DNA of 64,000 nt from Saccharopolyspora sp. NFXS83 (lineage in GTDB: Bacteria; Actinomycetota; Actinomycetes; Mycobacteriales; Pseudonocardiaceae): positions 62,001 to 126,000 of the forward strand of contig NZ_JAPFGB010000001.1 in the NCBI RefSeq assembly GCF_026241095.1, read 5' to 3'. Made by a program: the position numbers and the translations under genes. The notes beneath the pieces were generated by a model that searched no databases, was not told where the DNA came from, and worked only from the letters and a program-made list of their open reading frames with translations. Positions 51,029-59,008 of this stretch are shown in pieces (within the stretch, counting starts at the first letter, position 1; each line of letters begins with the position of its first letter).

Positions 51029-51862
51029 TCACGTCTTGATCCCGAGTGCCGGGGCCGCCTGGTCCGGGGGCAGCGGGGGGCGCTGCGCGATCTTCGCGAC
51101 GCCGGCGGCTCTGGCGACCAGTTGCGCGTCGTCCCGGGCCGGCGTCCCCGGCGCGTAGTCGGGGGTGTCGGCGCGTCCGATCCGGACGTGCGCCCCCGCC
51201 GCGAGCGCTGCGAGCAGCACCGGCAGTCCCGCGGATCCGACCCCGGCGGCGGTGCATCCCGTTCCCCGCGGCAGCAGCTCCATTGCGGATGCAAATTCGG
51301 TCACGGTGCTCGGCGTACCCCGTGCGCCCGCTCGGGGCGAGCGGCTAGCACGAGAAGTCTCGGGTGATCCGTGGTTCTCGCCCGAGCCGGTGGAGCCCGG
51401 GAACTCCGCTCCGGTCGAGAACCGGGCTTCGCCGGTGAACACGAGGATCACGTGCGCCGGATCCGGAATCTCCCGCAGCACGGCCAGATCGGCCGAGCCG
51501 CGGGCCAGGAAGTGCACGGCCGTCCCGCGCTCGTGCGCGCCCGCGCGCAGTTCCCGCACGAATTCCGGTGACGCGTCGAGCGGGCAGCTCAGCGCGTGCG
51601 CGCCGCAGTCCACCAGCTCCGGCAGCGGCGTGGCCTCGGAGCCGGTGACCCGCACGAGCAGGCCCGTCCGCTCCCGCACGGTCGCGACCAGATCACCGAG
51701 CGGGATTCCCGGAACGGGCGGCAGATCGACGACGGCCGCGCCGACCCGCGCGCACCCGGCGGCGGACCGCACGATCTCCGCGACCGATGTGGACGTGCCG
51801 TCGCCAGGCTGAGCCGCGGCGACGGCGAGCACCGTGCCGGTCGGTTCCGGCGACCCTGTCAT
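51029..51862 (-). CDS. Degenerate BKACE-like (DUF849) protein
   Basis: This 277-residue protein resembles beta-keto acid cleavage enzymes, mainly in the C-terminal half: G-S-A-G-L-P-V-L-L-A-A-L-A-A-G-A-H-V-R-I-G and the A-A-G-V-A-K end. The usual H-L-H metal motif after A-G-A-x-x is replaced by D-L-P. The G-L-E-D-N motif that holds the metal Glu reads G-R-A-D-T. It should therefore lack the zinc site and have lost or changed activity. ATG 51862 is the start. The 165-base gap upstream contains a TCCGAT/ATCGGA inverted repeat. Confidence 0.62.
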   Translation of the reverse strand: MTGSPEPTGTVLAVAAAQPGDGTSTSVAEIVRSAAGCARVGAAVVDLPPVPGIPLGDLVATVRERTGLLVRVTGSEATPLPELVDCGAHALSCPLDASPEFVRELRAGAHERGTAVHFLARGSADLAVLREIPDPAHVILVFTGEARFSTGAEFPGSTGSGENHGSPETSRASRSPRAGARGTPSTVTEFASAMELLPRGTGCTAAGVGSAGLPVLLAALAAGAHVRIGRADTPDYAPGTPARDDAQLVARAAGVAKIAQRPPLPPDQAAPALGIKT

Positions 51863-52028
51863 GGGGGTGATCTTGGCACACCCACGGGGGCGCGTAGTTG
51901 TTCCGATCCGTCAAATGACCATCGGACGGGTGACCGGTGCGGCCGACTTCACCCACGGTGGCCACGATCGCCCGCTGTGCGCGGGATCCGGCCAACGCGC
52001 GCCACCGGCCACCGCGGCCGGGAGCGCC

Positions 52029-53192
52029 TCAGCGCCCGCGGAGTCCTTGCGCGGCGATCCGGCCCGGCGGCTCCCCGGTGTCCGGCGGCACCGAATCCGG
52101 GTCGACGGCCGCCGCGACCGCCCGGTCCTGCTCGGCGTCGCCCGCGACCAGCTCCACGTCCACCGGCGCGGTCCGCTTCAGCAGCGCCAGCACCACCGGG
52201 CCCAGCTCGTGGTGCAGCACCACCGAGCCGACCCGGCCGACCTTGCGCTCCCCGTGCCACACCGGATCACCGGTCTCCGGCCGGATCTCCACCGAACCGT
52301 CCAGGTGCAGCAGCACCATGCGCCGCGGCGGCTTGCCCACGTTGTGCACCTTGGCCACCGTCTCCTGGCCCCGGTAGCAGCCCTTCGCGACGTGCGCGGC
52401 GGTGTGGATCCAGCCCATCTCGTGCGGGATCGCCCGATCATCGGTGTCCACGCCGACCCGCGGGCGCAGCGCCTCCACGCGCAGCGCCTCGTAGGCCATC
52501 GTGCCCGCCGGGCGCACGCCTGCGTCGGTCAACCGCGTCCACCAGTCGACCAGCGAATCCCGCGGCACCACCAAGTCCACCGTGTACAGCCCGCGGAACG
52601 GCACGGCCCGCGCGAAACCACCGCCGGGCAGGCCCACCACCTCGTATGGGTTCGTCGGCACCGAGCTCACGCCCGCCTTGCCGAGCAGCTCCACCGCGTC
52701 CGGGCCGAGCACGCTCAGCAGCGCGAACTCGCCGGAGGCGTCGCGCGGTTCGACCTTCGACCAGAACCGCATGGCCTCCAGGTACTCCAGCAGCGACTGC
52801 TCGCCGTCCACTCCCATCGAGGGCAGCGCGCTGGAAGCCCGCGCCGCCGCCTCGGTGTCCAGGTACACCACGCCCTCGTGGTGCGCGACCATCGCGTGGC
52901 AGTCGATGTGGCCCTGGCTGTCGAGCACCAGCGCCTCGGTGCCCTGCCCCTCGGGCAACTCCGTGAGGTGCTGCGAGAGCACCAGGTGCAGCCAGCTCAG
53001 CCGCTCCTCGCCGGGAACCGCGATGATCGCGCGGTTCGACCGGTCGACGACCACCGCGGATCGCGTCGCCGAGCGCTGCTCGGCGAACGGGTCGCCGAAG
53101 TGCCACGCCACACCCACGTCCAGCGAGGTGTCCAGCGAGGCCTCCTCCGGGGCCGCGACGGCTCCGGGCAGCTCCAGCAGGGGTGAGTTCAT
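52029..53192 (-). CDS. ygfZ: YgfZ/GcvT-like folate-binding protein for Fe-S cluster repair
   Basis: This 387-residue protein has a GcvT-like fold and the family's K-G-C-Y-R-G-Q-E motif, with the invariant Cys, near residue 270. YgfZ proteins bind tetrahydrofolate and support maturation of certain iron-sulfur enzymes. The start ATG overlaps the stop of the Fur-family gene upstream (ATGA). It corresponds to Rv0811c in M. tuberculosis. Confidence 0.9.
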   Translation of the reverse strand: MNSPLLELPGAVAAPEEASLDTSLDVGVAWHFGDPFAEQRSATRSAVVVDRSNRAIIAVPGEERLSWLHLVLSQHLTELPEGQGTEALVLDSQGHIDCHAMVAHHEGVVYLDTEAAARASSALPSMGVDGEQSLLEYLEAMRFWSKVEPRDASGEFALLSVLGPDAVELLGKAGVSSVPTNPYEVVGLPGGGFARAVPFRGLYTVDLVVPRDSLVDWWTRLTDAGVRPAGTMAYEALRVEALRPRVGVDTDDRAIPHEMGWIHTAAHVAKGCYRGQETVAKVHNVGKPPRRMVLLHLDGSVEIRPETGDPVWHGERKVGRVGSVVLHHELGPVVLALLKRTAPVDVELVAGDAEQDRAVAAAVDPDSVPPDTGEPPGRIAAQGLRGR

Positions 53193-53650
53193 CGTGTCTC
53201 CTCGACCGCGCGCTCCAAGTGGTCGACGTCATCGGCACCGCGGCAGCCGCGGCACGTTCCCGACAACGCCAGATGCGTGGCGTCCAGTTCGAACCCGCTT
53301 CGCCGCCGCAGCAGCTCCGCGAGGTCGTCCAGCAGATCGCACGGCACCTCGTCGATCTCCCCGCACCGGTGGCAGACCAGGTGCACGTGCTCGTGCTCAT
53401 CCGCCGAGTACGTCGGAGCGCCGTGCCCGAGGTGGGTGTGGCGCACCAGCCCGATGTCCTCGAGCGCGTCCAGCGCACGGTAGATGGTGGTGATGTTCAC
53501 GGTGTGCGCGGTGCTGCGCACCCGGCGGTGCACTTGCTCCGGGGTGGCGTGGCCGAGCTCGCGCACGGCGTCGAGCACGAGCCGCCGCTGCGGGGTGACC
53601 CGCATGCCGTGCCGGTGCAGCGTGGTGCGCAGCGATCCCGTCTCACCCAC
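53189..53650 (-). CDS. Fur-family metalloregulator (Zur/Nur-like)
   Basis: This 153-residue regulator has the winged helix at about residues 15-75 (M-R-V-T-P-Q-R-R-L-V-L-D-A-V, V-N-I-T-T-I-Y-R-A-L-D-A-L). It has metal-binding H-E-H-V-H-L-V-C-H-R-C-G-E and a second pair C-R-G-C. The two C-x-x-C pairs form a structural zinc site in Fur/Zur proteins. It is coupled to ygfZ. In Streptomyces the Fur-family gene beside a ygfZ homologue is the nickel regulator Nur, so nickel or zinc sensing is more likely than iron (inference). Confidence 0.86.
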   Translation of the reverse strand: MGETGSLRTTLHRHGMRVTPQRRLVLDAVRELGHATPEQVHRRVRSTAHTVNITTIYRALDALEDIGLVRHTHLGHGAPTYSADEHEHVHLVCHRCGEIDEVPCDLLDDLAELLRRRSGFELDATHLALSGTCRGCRGADDVDHLERAVEETR

Positions 53651-53849
53651 TGCCGGCTCCCGTGCTCGACGATCCTGACGTACCCCTCCGATCGTATGCC
53701 TTACCGCTCCGAGGGATCCGCCCGCTCGCTCCGCCTCGGCGGGTGGCGGCTGCTGGACGGGGCTGAGCGCTGCGCGCGTCCGGGCGCGGCTTCGCCACGC
53801 GGACCCACCGCGCGGAACGAGGTCGAGCTCGGGCGCTTAGTCTGCGGGT

Positions 53850-54698
53850 ATGCGCGTATTGGCTCTGCTGGATGGGACGTTGGCGGATCCCGAAGCGCCG
53901 TTGATGCGGGCCGACGACCTGTCGGTCACCCGTGGCGACGGCATCTTCGAAACGATCTTGGTGGTGGCGCGGAACGCCCGCGAGATGGGGCCGCACCTGG
54001 ACCGGCTGGAGCGCTCCGGCGCGCTGCTGGACATCCCGACCCCGCCGCGCGCCGCGTGGGAGCGCGCCGCGCAGGCCGTGATCGACGCGTGGCCGTGGGA
54101 CACCGACCACGAGATGGCCCTCAAGCTCGTGTGCAGCCGGGGCGTCGACGGCGGCGACGGCACGCCCACCGGGTTCGCCATGGGATCCCCGGTCGGCCCC
54201 GACACGTTGCGCAAGCGCCGCGACGGCCTGGTCGCGGTCACGCTCGATCGCGGGTTCGCACCGGACCTCAAGGAACGCGCGCCGTGGCTGCTGCTGTCGG
54301 CGAAGACCCTGTCGTACGCGGTGAACATGGCCGCGCTGCGCGAAGCGGAACGCCGCGGCGCCGACGAGGTGATCTTCACGGCCACCGACGGGTCGGTGCT
54401 GGAAGGCCCCACGTCGGCAGTGGTGCTGGCCCGCGGCCGAACCCTGATCACGCCCCCGCCTAGCAGCGGCATCCTGCCCGGAACCACGCAGGGCGCCCTG
54501 TTCCGGGCCGCGGAGAAGGCCGGTTGGGAGACGAAGGTCGAGCCCTTCGACCAAGAGGAGCTGCGCACCGCCGACGGGGTGTGGATGACCTCCAGCGTCC
54601 GGCTGGTCACCCCGGTGCACACCCTCGACGGCACTCCGATCAAGGCGGACCCGGAGCTGTACCGGGACCTCACCGGCCTCTACGAGTCCCTCTACTGA
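53850..54698 (+). CDS. pabC: Aminodeoxychorismate lyase / class IV aminotransferase
   Basis: This 282-residue PLP enzyme of fold type IV probably releases pyruvate from 4-amino-4-deoxychorismate to give p-aminobenzoate for folate. It shows R-G-D-G-I-F-E-T, the catalytic Lys in S-A-K-T-L-S-Y-A-V-N, then E-V-I-F-T-A-T-D-G-S-V-L-E-G-P-T-S. The order of genes matches Rv0812. A branched-chain or D-amino acid aminotransferase cannot be excluded. ATG 53850 is the first start. Confidence 0.84.
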   Translation: MRVLALLDGTLADPEAPLMRADDLSVTRGDGIFETILVVARNAREMGPHLDRLERSGALLDIPTPPRAAWERAAQAVIDAWPWDTDHEMALKLVCSRGVDGGDGTPTGFAMGSPVGPDTLRKRRDGLVAVTLDRGFAPDLKERAPWLLLSAKTLSYAVNMAALREAERRGADEVIFTATDGSVLEGPTSAVVLARGRTLITPPPSSGILPGTTQGALFRAAEKAGWETKVEPFDQEELRTADGVWMTSSVRLVTPVHTLDGTPIKADPELYRDLTGLYESLY

Positions 54699-54700
54699 AG

Positions 54701-54742
54701 CGATCGGCCCCGCGATCTCACGGGAGATCGCGGGGCCGATCG
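54701..54742. terminator. Perfect 19-bp hairpin between convergent genes
   Basis: A 19-base arm starting CGATCGGCCCCGCG pairs exactly with its complement around ACGG. It fills nearly the whole space between the pabC stop (54698) and the nitrobindin stop (54743). Confidence 0.82.
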
Positions 54743-55384
54743 TCAGCCGACGATGCGTTCGAGCTTCGCGGACAGGCGGGGCTGCAGTTCGTGCTCCGAG
54801 GTGGCGCGTTCCTCCACGTAGGCCAGCGACCCGTCGACCACGCCGTAGAGCCGGCTCGCGGCCGTCGCGTCCTCGGCGGTGGGGGTGCGGATCACCGCGT
54901 CCGTGGCCAGCTGCCACGTCGTCTTGTTCCGCTGCTGCCCGAAGAACATCTCGGAGACGCCGGTGCTGTGCACCAGCAGCAGTTCGATCGTGTCGTCGGG
55001 CTGCGGTCGCCACCAGCCGACCTCGCGGAACGCGGGGGCCACCACCGAGCCGCCCTCGCCGTCGAGCCGCCACGCCCTGCTCTCGTAGTACAGGAACGGG
55101 CGCCCGTCGTGGGCGAAGGTGACCTGCTGCAGGAAGCGGTAGCTCTCGTCCTGCGACGGGTGCGCCGCCTCGCCCTCACCGCGCCACACGCCGACCAGCG
55201 GCAGCAGCATCAAGCAGGCGCTGTGCAGGTCAGGGCCTTCGCGGAGGTTCGCGGTGTCGCCGACACCGGGCAGGTCGTCGAAGGACGGCACGTTGCGTTC
55301 GCGGGTGACCTCGGCACGCTCGGCGGCGGCCTGCACGGCCGCATCGCCGCTACCGGGCTCCGGCTGGTTGGACGTCGCAGTCAT
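54743..55384 (-). CDS. Nitrobindin-like (FABP-fold) heme-binding protein
   Basis: This 213-residue protein has the family signature G-V-W-R-G-E-G (G-x-W-x-G-x-G) and a ten-strand beta-barrel pattern. A C-terminal H-E-L-Q-P-R-L-S-A-K-L-E-R segment may supply the heme ligand His. Members such as Rv2717c and Arabidopsis nitrobindin bind ferric heme and isomerise peroxynitrite. Rv0813c is the positional homologue. The N-terminal 50 residues are probably unstructured. ATG 55384 is used. Confidence 0.82.
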   Translation of the reverse strand: MTATSNQPEPGSGDAAVQAAAERAEVTRERNVPSFDDLPGVGDTANLREGPDLHSACLMLLPLVGVWRGEGEAAHPSQDESYRFLQQVTFAHDGRPFLYYESRAWRLDGEGGSVVAPAFREVGWWRPQPDDTIELLLVHSTGVSEMFFGQQRNKTTWQLATDAVIRTPTAEDATAASRLYGVVDGSLAYVEERATSEHELQPRLSAKLERIVG

Positions 55385-55428
55385 CGTTCGCAGATTACCC
55401 GCGGCACCGGCGCGGCAAGCCTCGCGGG

Positions 55429-55539
55429 TCAGTCGTTGTACAGCCGGAACAACACGTACCCGGCGAACCACAGGACCATGATCGTGGCGACGACGAGCAG
55501 CGAGACGAGGCCGTAGTGCAGGAAAGGTATGAGTTCCAC
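55429..55539 (-). CDS. Tiny membrane protein, 36 residues
   Basis: GTG 55539 opens a 37-codon frame. The product E-L-I-P-F-L-H-Y-G-L then forms one hydrophobic helix (V-S-L-L-V-V-A-T-I-M-V-L-W-F-A-G) and ends with F-R-L-Y-N-D. The clean single-helix design with a charged end and natural codon use supports a real gene. It lies 44 bases before the nitrobindin start in the same direction. Function unknown. Confidence 0.58.
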   Translation of the reverse strand: MELIPFLHYGLVSLLVVATIMVLWFAGYVLFRLYND

Positions 55540-55633
55540 GCGCAAAGGATAACCACCGCGAGCGGCCCGTGGAGTGTGGCGTCGGGCATGATTCCGGAGC
55601 ACAGATCGCCACAGCAGGGGGGAACCGGGCCGC

Positions 55634-56380
55634 ATGACCGATTTCGACACGCTGCGCGAGCACGCGCTGGCCTTCCGGGAGGATCTGCTCGCGCGCAAGG
55701 AGAAGCTCGCGCCCGCCGAGTTCGACTGGTACCCGTACGACACGATGGCGAACATCTTCCACCTGGACCGGTTGCTCTCCGACCGGAACCGGTCGGTGTT
55801 CGACACCCTCGCCGGGAGCCGGATCGCCGACATCGGCGCCGCCGACGGGGACTTCGGCTTCTTCCTGGAGAGCGAACTGGGCTGCCAGGTCGACGTGATC
55901 GACAACCCGCCGACGAACTTCAACGGGCTGCGCGCCGCGCGCCGGCTGGTCGAGGAGCTGTCCTCCTCGGTGCGGGTGCACGAGATCGACCTGGACTCGC
56001 AGTTCGCGCTGCCCGCCGAGCGGTACGGGGCGGTGTTCTTCCTCGGGCTGCTCTACCACCTGAAGAACCCGTTCTACGTCCTGGAAGCGCTCGCCCAGCG
56101 GGCCGAGCTGTGCTTCCTGTCCACCCGCGTCGCGCGGCAGGCGCCGGACGGCACGCCGCTGCGCGACCAGCCGGTCGCCTACCTGCTGGACCCGGCGGAG
56201 GCGAACAACGACGCCACCAACTTCTGGATCTTCTCCGAGGCCGGGCTGAAGCGGCTGTTCGAGCGCACCGGCTGGGAGGTCGTCGAGTTCGTCACCGTCG
56301 GCTGCGAGGAGGGCTCCGAACCCGCCCGCGCCGACCGCGACGAACGGGCCTTCGCCATGCTGCGCTCCCGCCGCGCCTGA
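55634..56380 (+). CDS. Class I methyltransferase (tRNA mo5U34 methyltransferase-like)
   Basis: This 248-residue protein has motif I I-A-D-I-G-A-A-D-G-D-F-G-F, the post-I segment D-V-I-D-N, and F-L-G-L-L-Y-H-L-K-N-P-F, a motif shared with the CmoB/DUF1698 group. The N-terminal W-Y-P-Y-D-T segment also resembles that group. The small-molecule or tRNA target is not certain. ATG 55634 is the start. It is divergent from the tiny membrane protein. Confidence 0.82.
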   Translation: MTDFDTLREHALAFREDLLARKEKLAPAEFDWYPYDTMANIFHLDRLLSDRNRSVFDTLAGSRIADIGAADGDFGFFLESELGCQVDVIDNPPTNFNGLRAARRLVEELSSSVRVHEIDLDSQFALPAERYGAVFFLGLLYHLKNPFYVLEALAQRAELCFLSTRVARQAPDGTPLRDQPVAYLLDPAEANNDATNFWIFSEAGLKRLFERTGWEVVEFVTVGCEEGSEPARADRDERAFAMLRSRRA

Positions 56381-56393
56381 ACGCCGGACGCAG

Positions 56394-56425
56394 CAGGGCC
56401 GGTACCCGAGCGGGTACCGGCCCTG
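56394..56425. terminator. 15-bp hairpin between convergent genes
   Basis: CAGGGCCGGTACCCG pairs exactly with CGGGTACCGGCCCTG around AG. It stands between the methyltransferase stop (56380) and the DUF1416 stop (56442). Confidence 0.75.
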
Positions 56426-56441
56426 TCGCGATCTTCGTGGA

Positions 56442-56753
56442 TCAGGCCACGGCGATGTCCACGGCGTGGACGCCCGGTCCGGAGGCGGACACGTCCGACT
56501 GGCCCTTGCCGTCGCGGTGCAGCGCGCGCACCGTCCACGATCCGGGCGCGGCGTAGAACCGGAAGTCGCCCTCCGGGGAGGACACGACCTCGGCGGTGAA
56601 CTCACCGGTGGCGTCCAGCAGTCGCACGAACGCCCCGCCGACCGGCGTGGAACCGGAGTGCACCTTGCCGGTCACGACGATCTGATCGGTGTCCTCGGCG
56701 ACGGCGGTCGAAGTCTGCTGCGGCGCACCGCATCCGTCCAGGCTCATGCTCAC
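56442..56753 (-). CDS. DUF1416 protein (SseC family)
   Basis: This 103-residue protein is a single Ig-like/transthyretin-type beta domain (V-T-G-K-V, G-G-A-F-V-R-L-L-D, F-R-F-Y-A-A-P-G-S-W-T-V-R-A-L) with one Cys near the start (G-C-G-A-P). It matches SseC (Rv0814c), always beside the CysA-type sulfurtransferase. GTG 56753 overlaps that gene's stop; ATG 56747 is an alternative. It probably assists the sulfurtransferase. Confidence 0.86.
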   Translation of the reverse strand: MSMSLDGCGAPQQTSTAVAEDTDQIVVTGKVHSGSTPVGGAFVRLLDATGEFTAEVVSSPEGDFRFYAAPGSWTVRALHRDGKGQSDVSASGPGVHAVDIAVA

Positions 56754-57595
56754 GCTCCCTGTTGGCTCGGGTTCTCGACCGGCACGCCCACCAGCGAGCC
56801 GTACTCGGTCCAGGAACCGTCGTAGTTCTTGACGTTGGCGTGCCCGAGCAGCTCACGCAGCACGAACCAGCTGTGCGACGAGCGCTCCCCGATGCGGCAG
56901 TAGGCGATGGTGTCCTTCGAGTCGTCCAGACCGGCCTCGGCGTAGATCTTCTTGAGGTCGTCGTCGGACTTGAAGGTGCCGTCCTCGTTGGCGGTCTTGC
57001 TCCACGGCACGTTCACGGCCTGCGGGATGTGCCCGGCGCGCTGCGCCGACTCCTGCGGCAGGTGCGCCGGCGCGACGAGCTTGCCCGCGAACTCGTCGGG
57101 CGAGCGCACGTCCACCAGGTTCTGCGCGCCGATGGCGTCGACGACCTCGTCGCGGAACGCGCGGATCGAGGTGTCGGGCTCCTGCGCCTGGTAGCTGGTG
57201 CCCGCGCGGTTCGGCTCGTCCTTGACGAGCTGGCGGCCGTCGAGCTCCCACTTCTTGCGCCCGCCGTCGAGCAGCTTCACGTCCTGGTGGCCGTAGAGCT
57301 TGAAGTACCAGTAGGCGTACGCGGCGAACCAGTTGTTGTTGCCGCCGTAGAGGATCACCGTGTCGTCGTTGGAGATGCCCTTGGCCGAGAGCAGCTTCTC
57401 GAAGCCGGCCCGGCTGACGAAGTCGCGGCGCACGTGATCCTGCAGGTCGTTGCGCCAGTCCAGCTTGATGGCGCCGGGGATGTGGCCGCCGTCGTAGGCG
57501 GTCGTGTCCTCGTCCACCTCGGCGAACACGACCTTGTCGGTGTTCAGGTTCTGTTCGGCCCAATCGGTGGAGACCAGGACCTCTGCACGGCTCAT
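56750..57595 (-). CDS. Thiosulfate sulfurtransferase (rhodanese, CysA type)
   Basis: This 281-residue two-domain rhodanese transfers sulfane sulfur from thiosulfate to an acceptor. The N-terminal domain is inactive (G-G-N-N-N-W-F in place of the Cys loop). The C-terminal active-site loop is Y-C-R-I-G-E-R-S-S-H. Length and loop match Rv0815c of M. tuberculosis. ATG 57595 has AAGGAG seven bases upstream. It is followed by DUF1416 with GTGA overlap and preceded by DUF4395. Confidence 0.93.
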   Translation of the reverse strand: MSRAEVLVSTDWAEQNLNTDKVVFAEVDEDTTAYDGGHIPGAIKLDWRNDLQDHVRRDFVSRAGFEKLLSAKGISNDDTVILYGGNNNWFAAYAYWYFKLYGHQDVKLLDGGRKKWELDGRQLVKDEPNRAGTSYQAQEPDTSIRAFRDEVVDAIGAQNLVDVRSPDEFAGKLVAPAHLPQESAQRAGHIPQAVNVPWSKTANEDGTFKSDDDLKKIYAEAGLDDSKDTIAYCRIGERSSHSWFVLRELLGHANVKNYDGSWTEYGSLVGVPVENPSQQGA

Positions 57596-57641
57596 CGAGC
57601 GACTCCTTCTTGTTCTCGTTCCTTGCACGTGTGTTGTGGAC

Positions 57642-58082
57642 TCACCCGGTGTGGGCCTGCTTCGCCGGGACGACCCGGCGCAGCACCAGGTACAGCTGAC
57701 AGCCGAGGCAGTAGCCGAACACCGCGTTCAGCAACGCCGCCACCAGCGCGAACGCGTTGGCGACCATGCCCAACGTGGACCATTCCAGGGCGTATCCGGC
57801 GGTGGCGACCACCGTGAACACGAAGCCGACGCCCTGCGAGAAGCGCACCGGCGCCGGGGCCTCCCGCTCGGCTTCCGGGATCGGGCGCAGCTTCGGCGCC
57901 ACGGCGGAGCGGAACACCGCTCCCCACGGGTTGAGACCCATGCCGACGAAAGCGCACAACGCGAACAGCACCGTTTGCACCGCGAGCACGCGCCAGCTCC
58001 CGGTGACCAGGCCGACGGCCAGGATCACGCTGGTGATGGCGGCGGTGAAGCGGACTCCACGCGGGTCCAGGGTGGCGGGCAT
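57642..58082 (-). CDS. DUF4395 membrane protein
   Basis: This 146-residue protein starts M-P-A-T-L-D-P-R-G-V-R-F-T-A and has about four membrane helices. G-Y-C-L-G-C-Q near the end carries two Cys that could bind a metal or carry sulfur. ATG 58082 is chosen over ATG 58088 because GGAGG stands six bases before it and directly abuts the latter. Linked to thioredoxin and rhodanese genes, the family is thought to take part in sulfur trafficking. Confidence 0.86.
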   Translation of the reverse strand: MPATLDPRGVRFTAAITSVILAVGLVTGSWRVLAVQTVLFALCAFVGMGLNPWGAVFRSAVAPKLRPIPEAEREAPAPVRFSQGVGFVFTVVATAGYALEWSTLGMVANAFALVAALLNAVFGYCLGCQLYLVLRRVVPAKQAHTG

Positions 58083-58112
58083 GAGCATCCTCCGTAGCGG
58101 TACCGACAGGGT

Positions 58113-58148
58113 GGACCGGATCTCGTGGACCGGCTGATCGACCGGTCC
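58113..58148 (-). promoter_or_regulatory. Mutually exclusive hairpins between leader peptide and DUF4395
   Basis: On the transcribed (minus) strand, GGACCGG at 58148-58142 can pair with CCGGTCC at 58133-58127 or with an identical CCGGTCC at 58119-58113. The two pairings exclude each other. They lie between the leader peptide stop (58227) and the GGAGG of DUF4395 (about 58093). This is the layout expected of an attenuator or translational switch. Confidence 0.5.
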
Positions 58149-58226
58149 GTCCGGCGGCGCTGGATGCGGGCTTCTGCGCAGGAGAAATTCCTTGCGAGCG
58201 CCACGGGCATCCGTCCTACCGCCCGG

Positions 58227-58301
58227 TCAGTGCCTGGGACACAGGCTGCTGCCCACGCGGCAGAAGTCCACCGCGCGCCGTCGGGTCAGCAGTACATGCA
58301 C
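58227..58301 (-). CDS. Probable leader peptide, 24 residues
   Basis: GTG 58301 opens a 25-codon frame containing LTRRRAVDFCRVGSSLC and ending P-R-H-stop. Short peptides with R-R-x-V-D and S-S-L-C endings are known upstream of sulfur and cysteine genes in actinobacteria and annotated as putative leader peptides. Two Cys codons (TGC and TGT) lie in the second half. A TAGCCT -10-like hexamer ends eight bases before the GTG, so the transcript may be nearly leaderless. The frame is also open upstream to an ATG at 58514 that overlaps the thioredoxin stop, giving 95 codons; the short form looks more likely. Confidence 0.6.
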   Translation of the reverse strand: MHVLLTRRRAVDFCRVGSSLCPRH

Positions 58302-58308
58302 GGCTCGG

Positions 58309-58314
58309 AGGCTA
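58309..58314 (-). promoter_or_regulatory. Possible -10 element of the leader-DUF4395-rhodanese-DUF1416 operon
   Basis: TAGCCT on the minus strand is followed by seven bases and then the leader GTG. A typical start site would therefore fall on or next to the GTG. The -35 region, near TTCCCG 18 bases upstream, is weak. Confidence 0.4.
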
Positions 58315-58510
58315 CCCGTTTCGACCGATCGGCGGGAAGAATGTTCACTGGGTGAGACGCATCGCGTACTCCGGTTCGCCGCGTCGGCGCGGTGAAACAG
58401 CAGCTCACCGGTGCCGCGCGGGAGGTTCTCGGCAGCTGCGGTGACGGTGCTCGCGGTTCTGGCTTCCGGGTTTCCCAGCATCCGGATAACCGCGGCGGGA
58501 GCGGTGGCGC

Positions 58511-59008
58511 TCATGGCAGGTGCGGTCGCAGCGCGGCGGTGAGCTCGTCGCGGCGGGGCACCCCGCCGACGCGGAACAGCTCCTTGCCGGAGCCGTCCAG
58601 CGCGAGCGTCGTGGGCGTGCGGTGCACGCGCAGCGGCGTGGACCACTCCGGGTGATCGGTGAGGTCGACCTCGACGTGGCGCATGCCCTCGGTGCGCTGC
58701 GCCAGGTCGGCCAGCAGGATGCGGGTGTGCCTGCAGGGCGCGCAGAACGTGGTGGACAGCTGCAGCAGCGTCACCCCGGTTCCGTCGAGGTCGCCGAGCC
58801 GGGCGCGCAAGCCGTCGGGGAGTTGATCGGGCACGTCCGGTGCAACGTCCGCGGACGCCTCGGTCTTCCCGGATCCGTCCGCGGGTTCACCCGTCCCGAG
58901 CGGGGTGGTCGTCGCGGCCGGGCGCACCCGGCCCTCGCGGGCGCGCCAGATCACCCCGAACACGAGCGTCGCCGCGACGACGGCGAGCAGCACGACCCAG
59001 CCGGTCAT
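58511..59008 (-). CDS. Membrane-anchored thioredoxin-like protein
   Basis: This 165-residue protein has an N-terminal membrane helix (V-V-L-L-A-V-V-A-A-T-L-V-F-G-V), a Gly/Asp-rich linker and a thioredoxin fold with F-C-A-P-C-R-H as active site, then R-T-P-T-T-L with the cis-Pro region. It corresponds to Rv0816c. The fold may lie on either side of the membrane; the linker suggests the outside. ATG 59008 overlaps the stop of lmeA (ATGA). Confidence 0.88.
   Translation of the reverse strand: MTGWVVLLAVVAATLVFGVIWRAREGRVRPAATTTPLGTGEPADGSGKTEASADVAPDVPDQLPDGLRARLGDLDGTGVTLLQLSTTFCAPCRHTRILLADLAQRTEGMRHVEVDLTDHPEWSTPLRVHRTPTTLALDGSGKELFRVGGVPRRDELTAALRPHLP

Noticed and set aside
51029-51862. Calling this protein an active 3-keto-5-aminohexanoate cleavage enzyme.
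   Set aside because: Both metal-binding His residues and the later Glu are absent, so only the fold relationship is supported.
58227-58514. A 95-residue protein in the same frame as the leader peptide.
   Set aside because: The start is coupled to the thioredoxin stop, but most of the sequence is not protein-like and the promoter-like hexamer lies inside it. It is kept only as an alternative to the 24-residue peptide.
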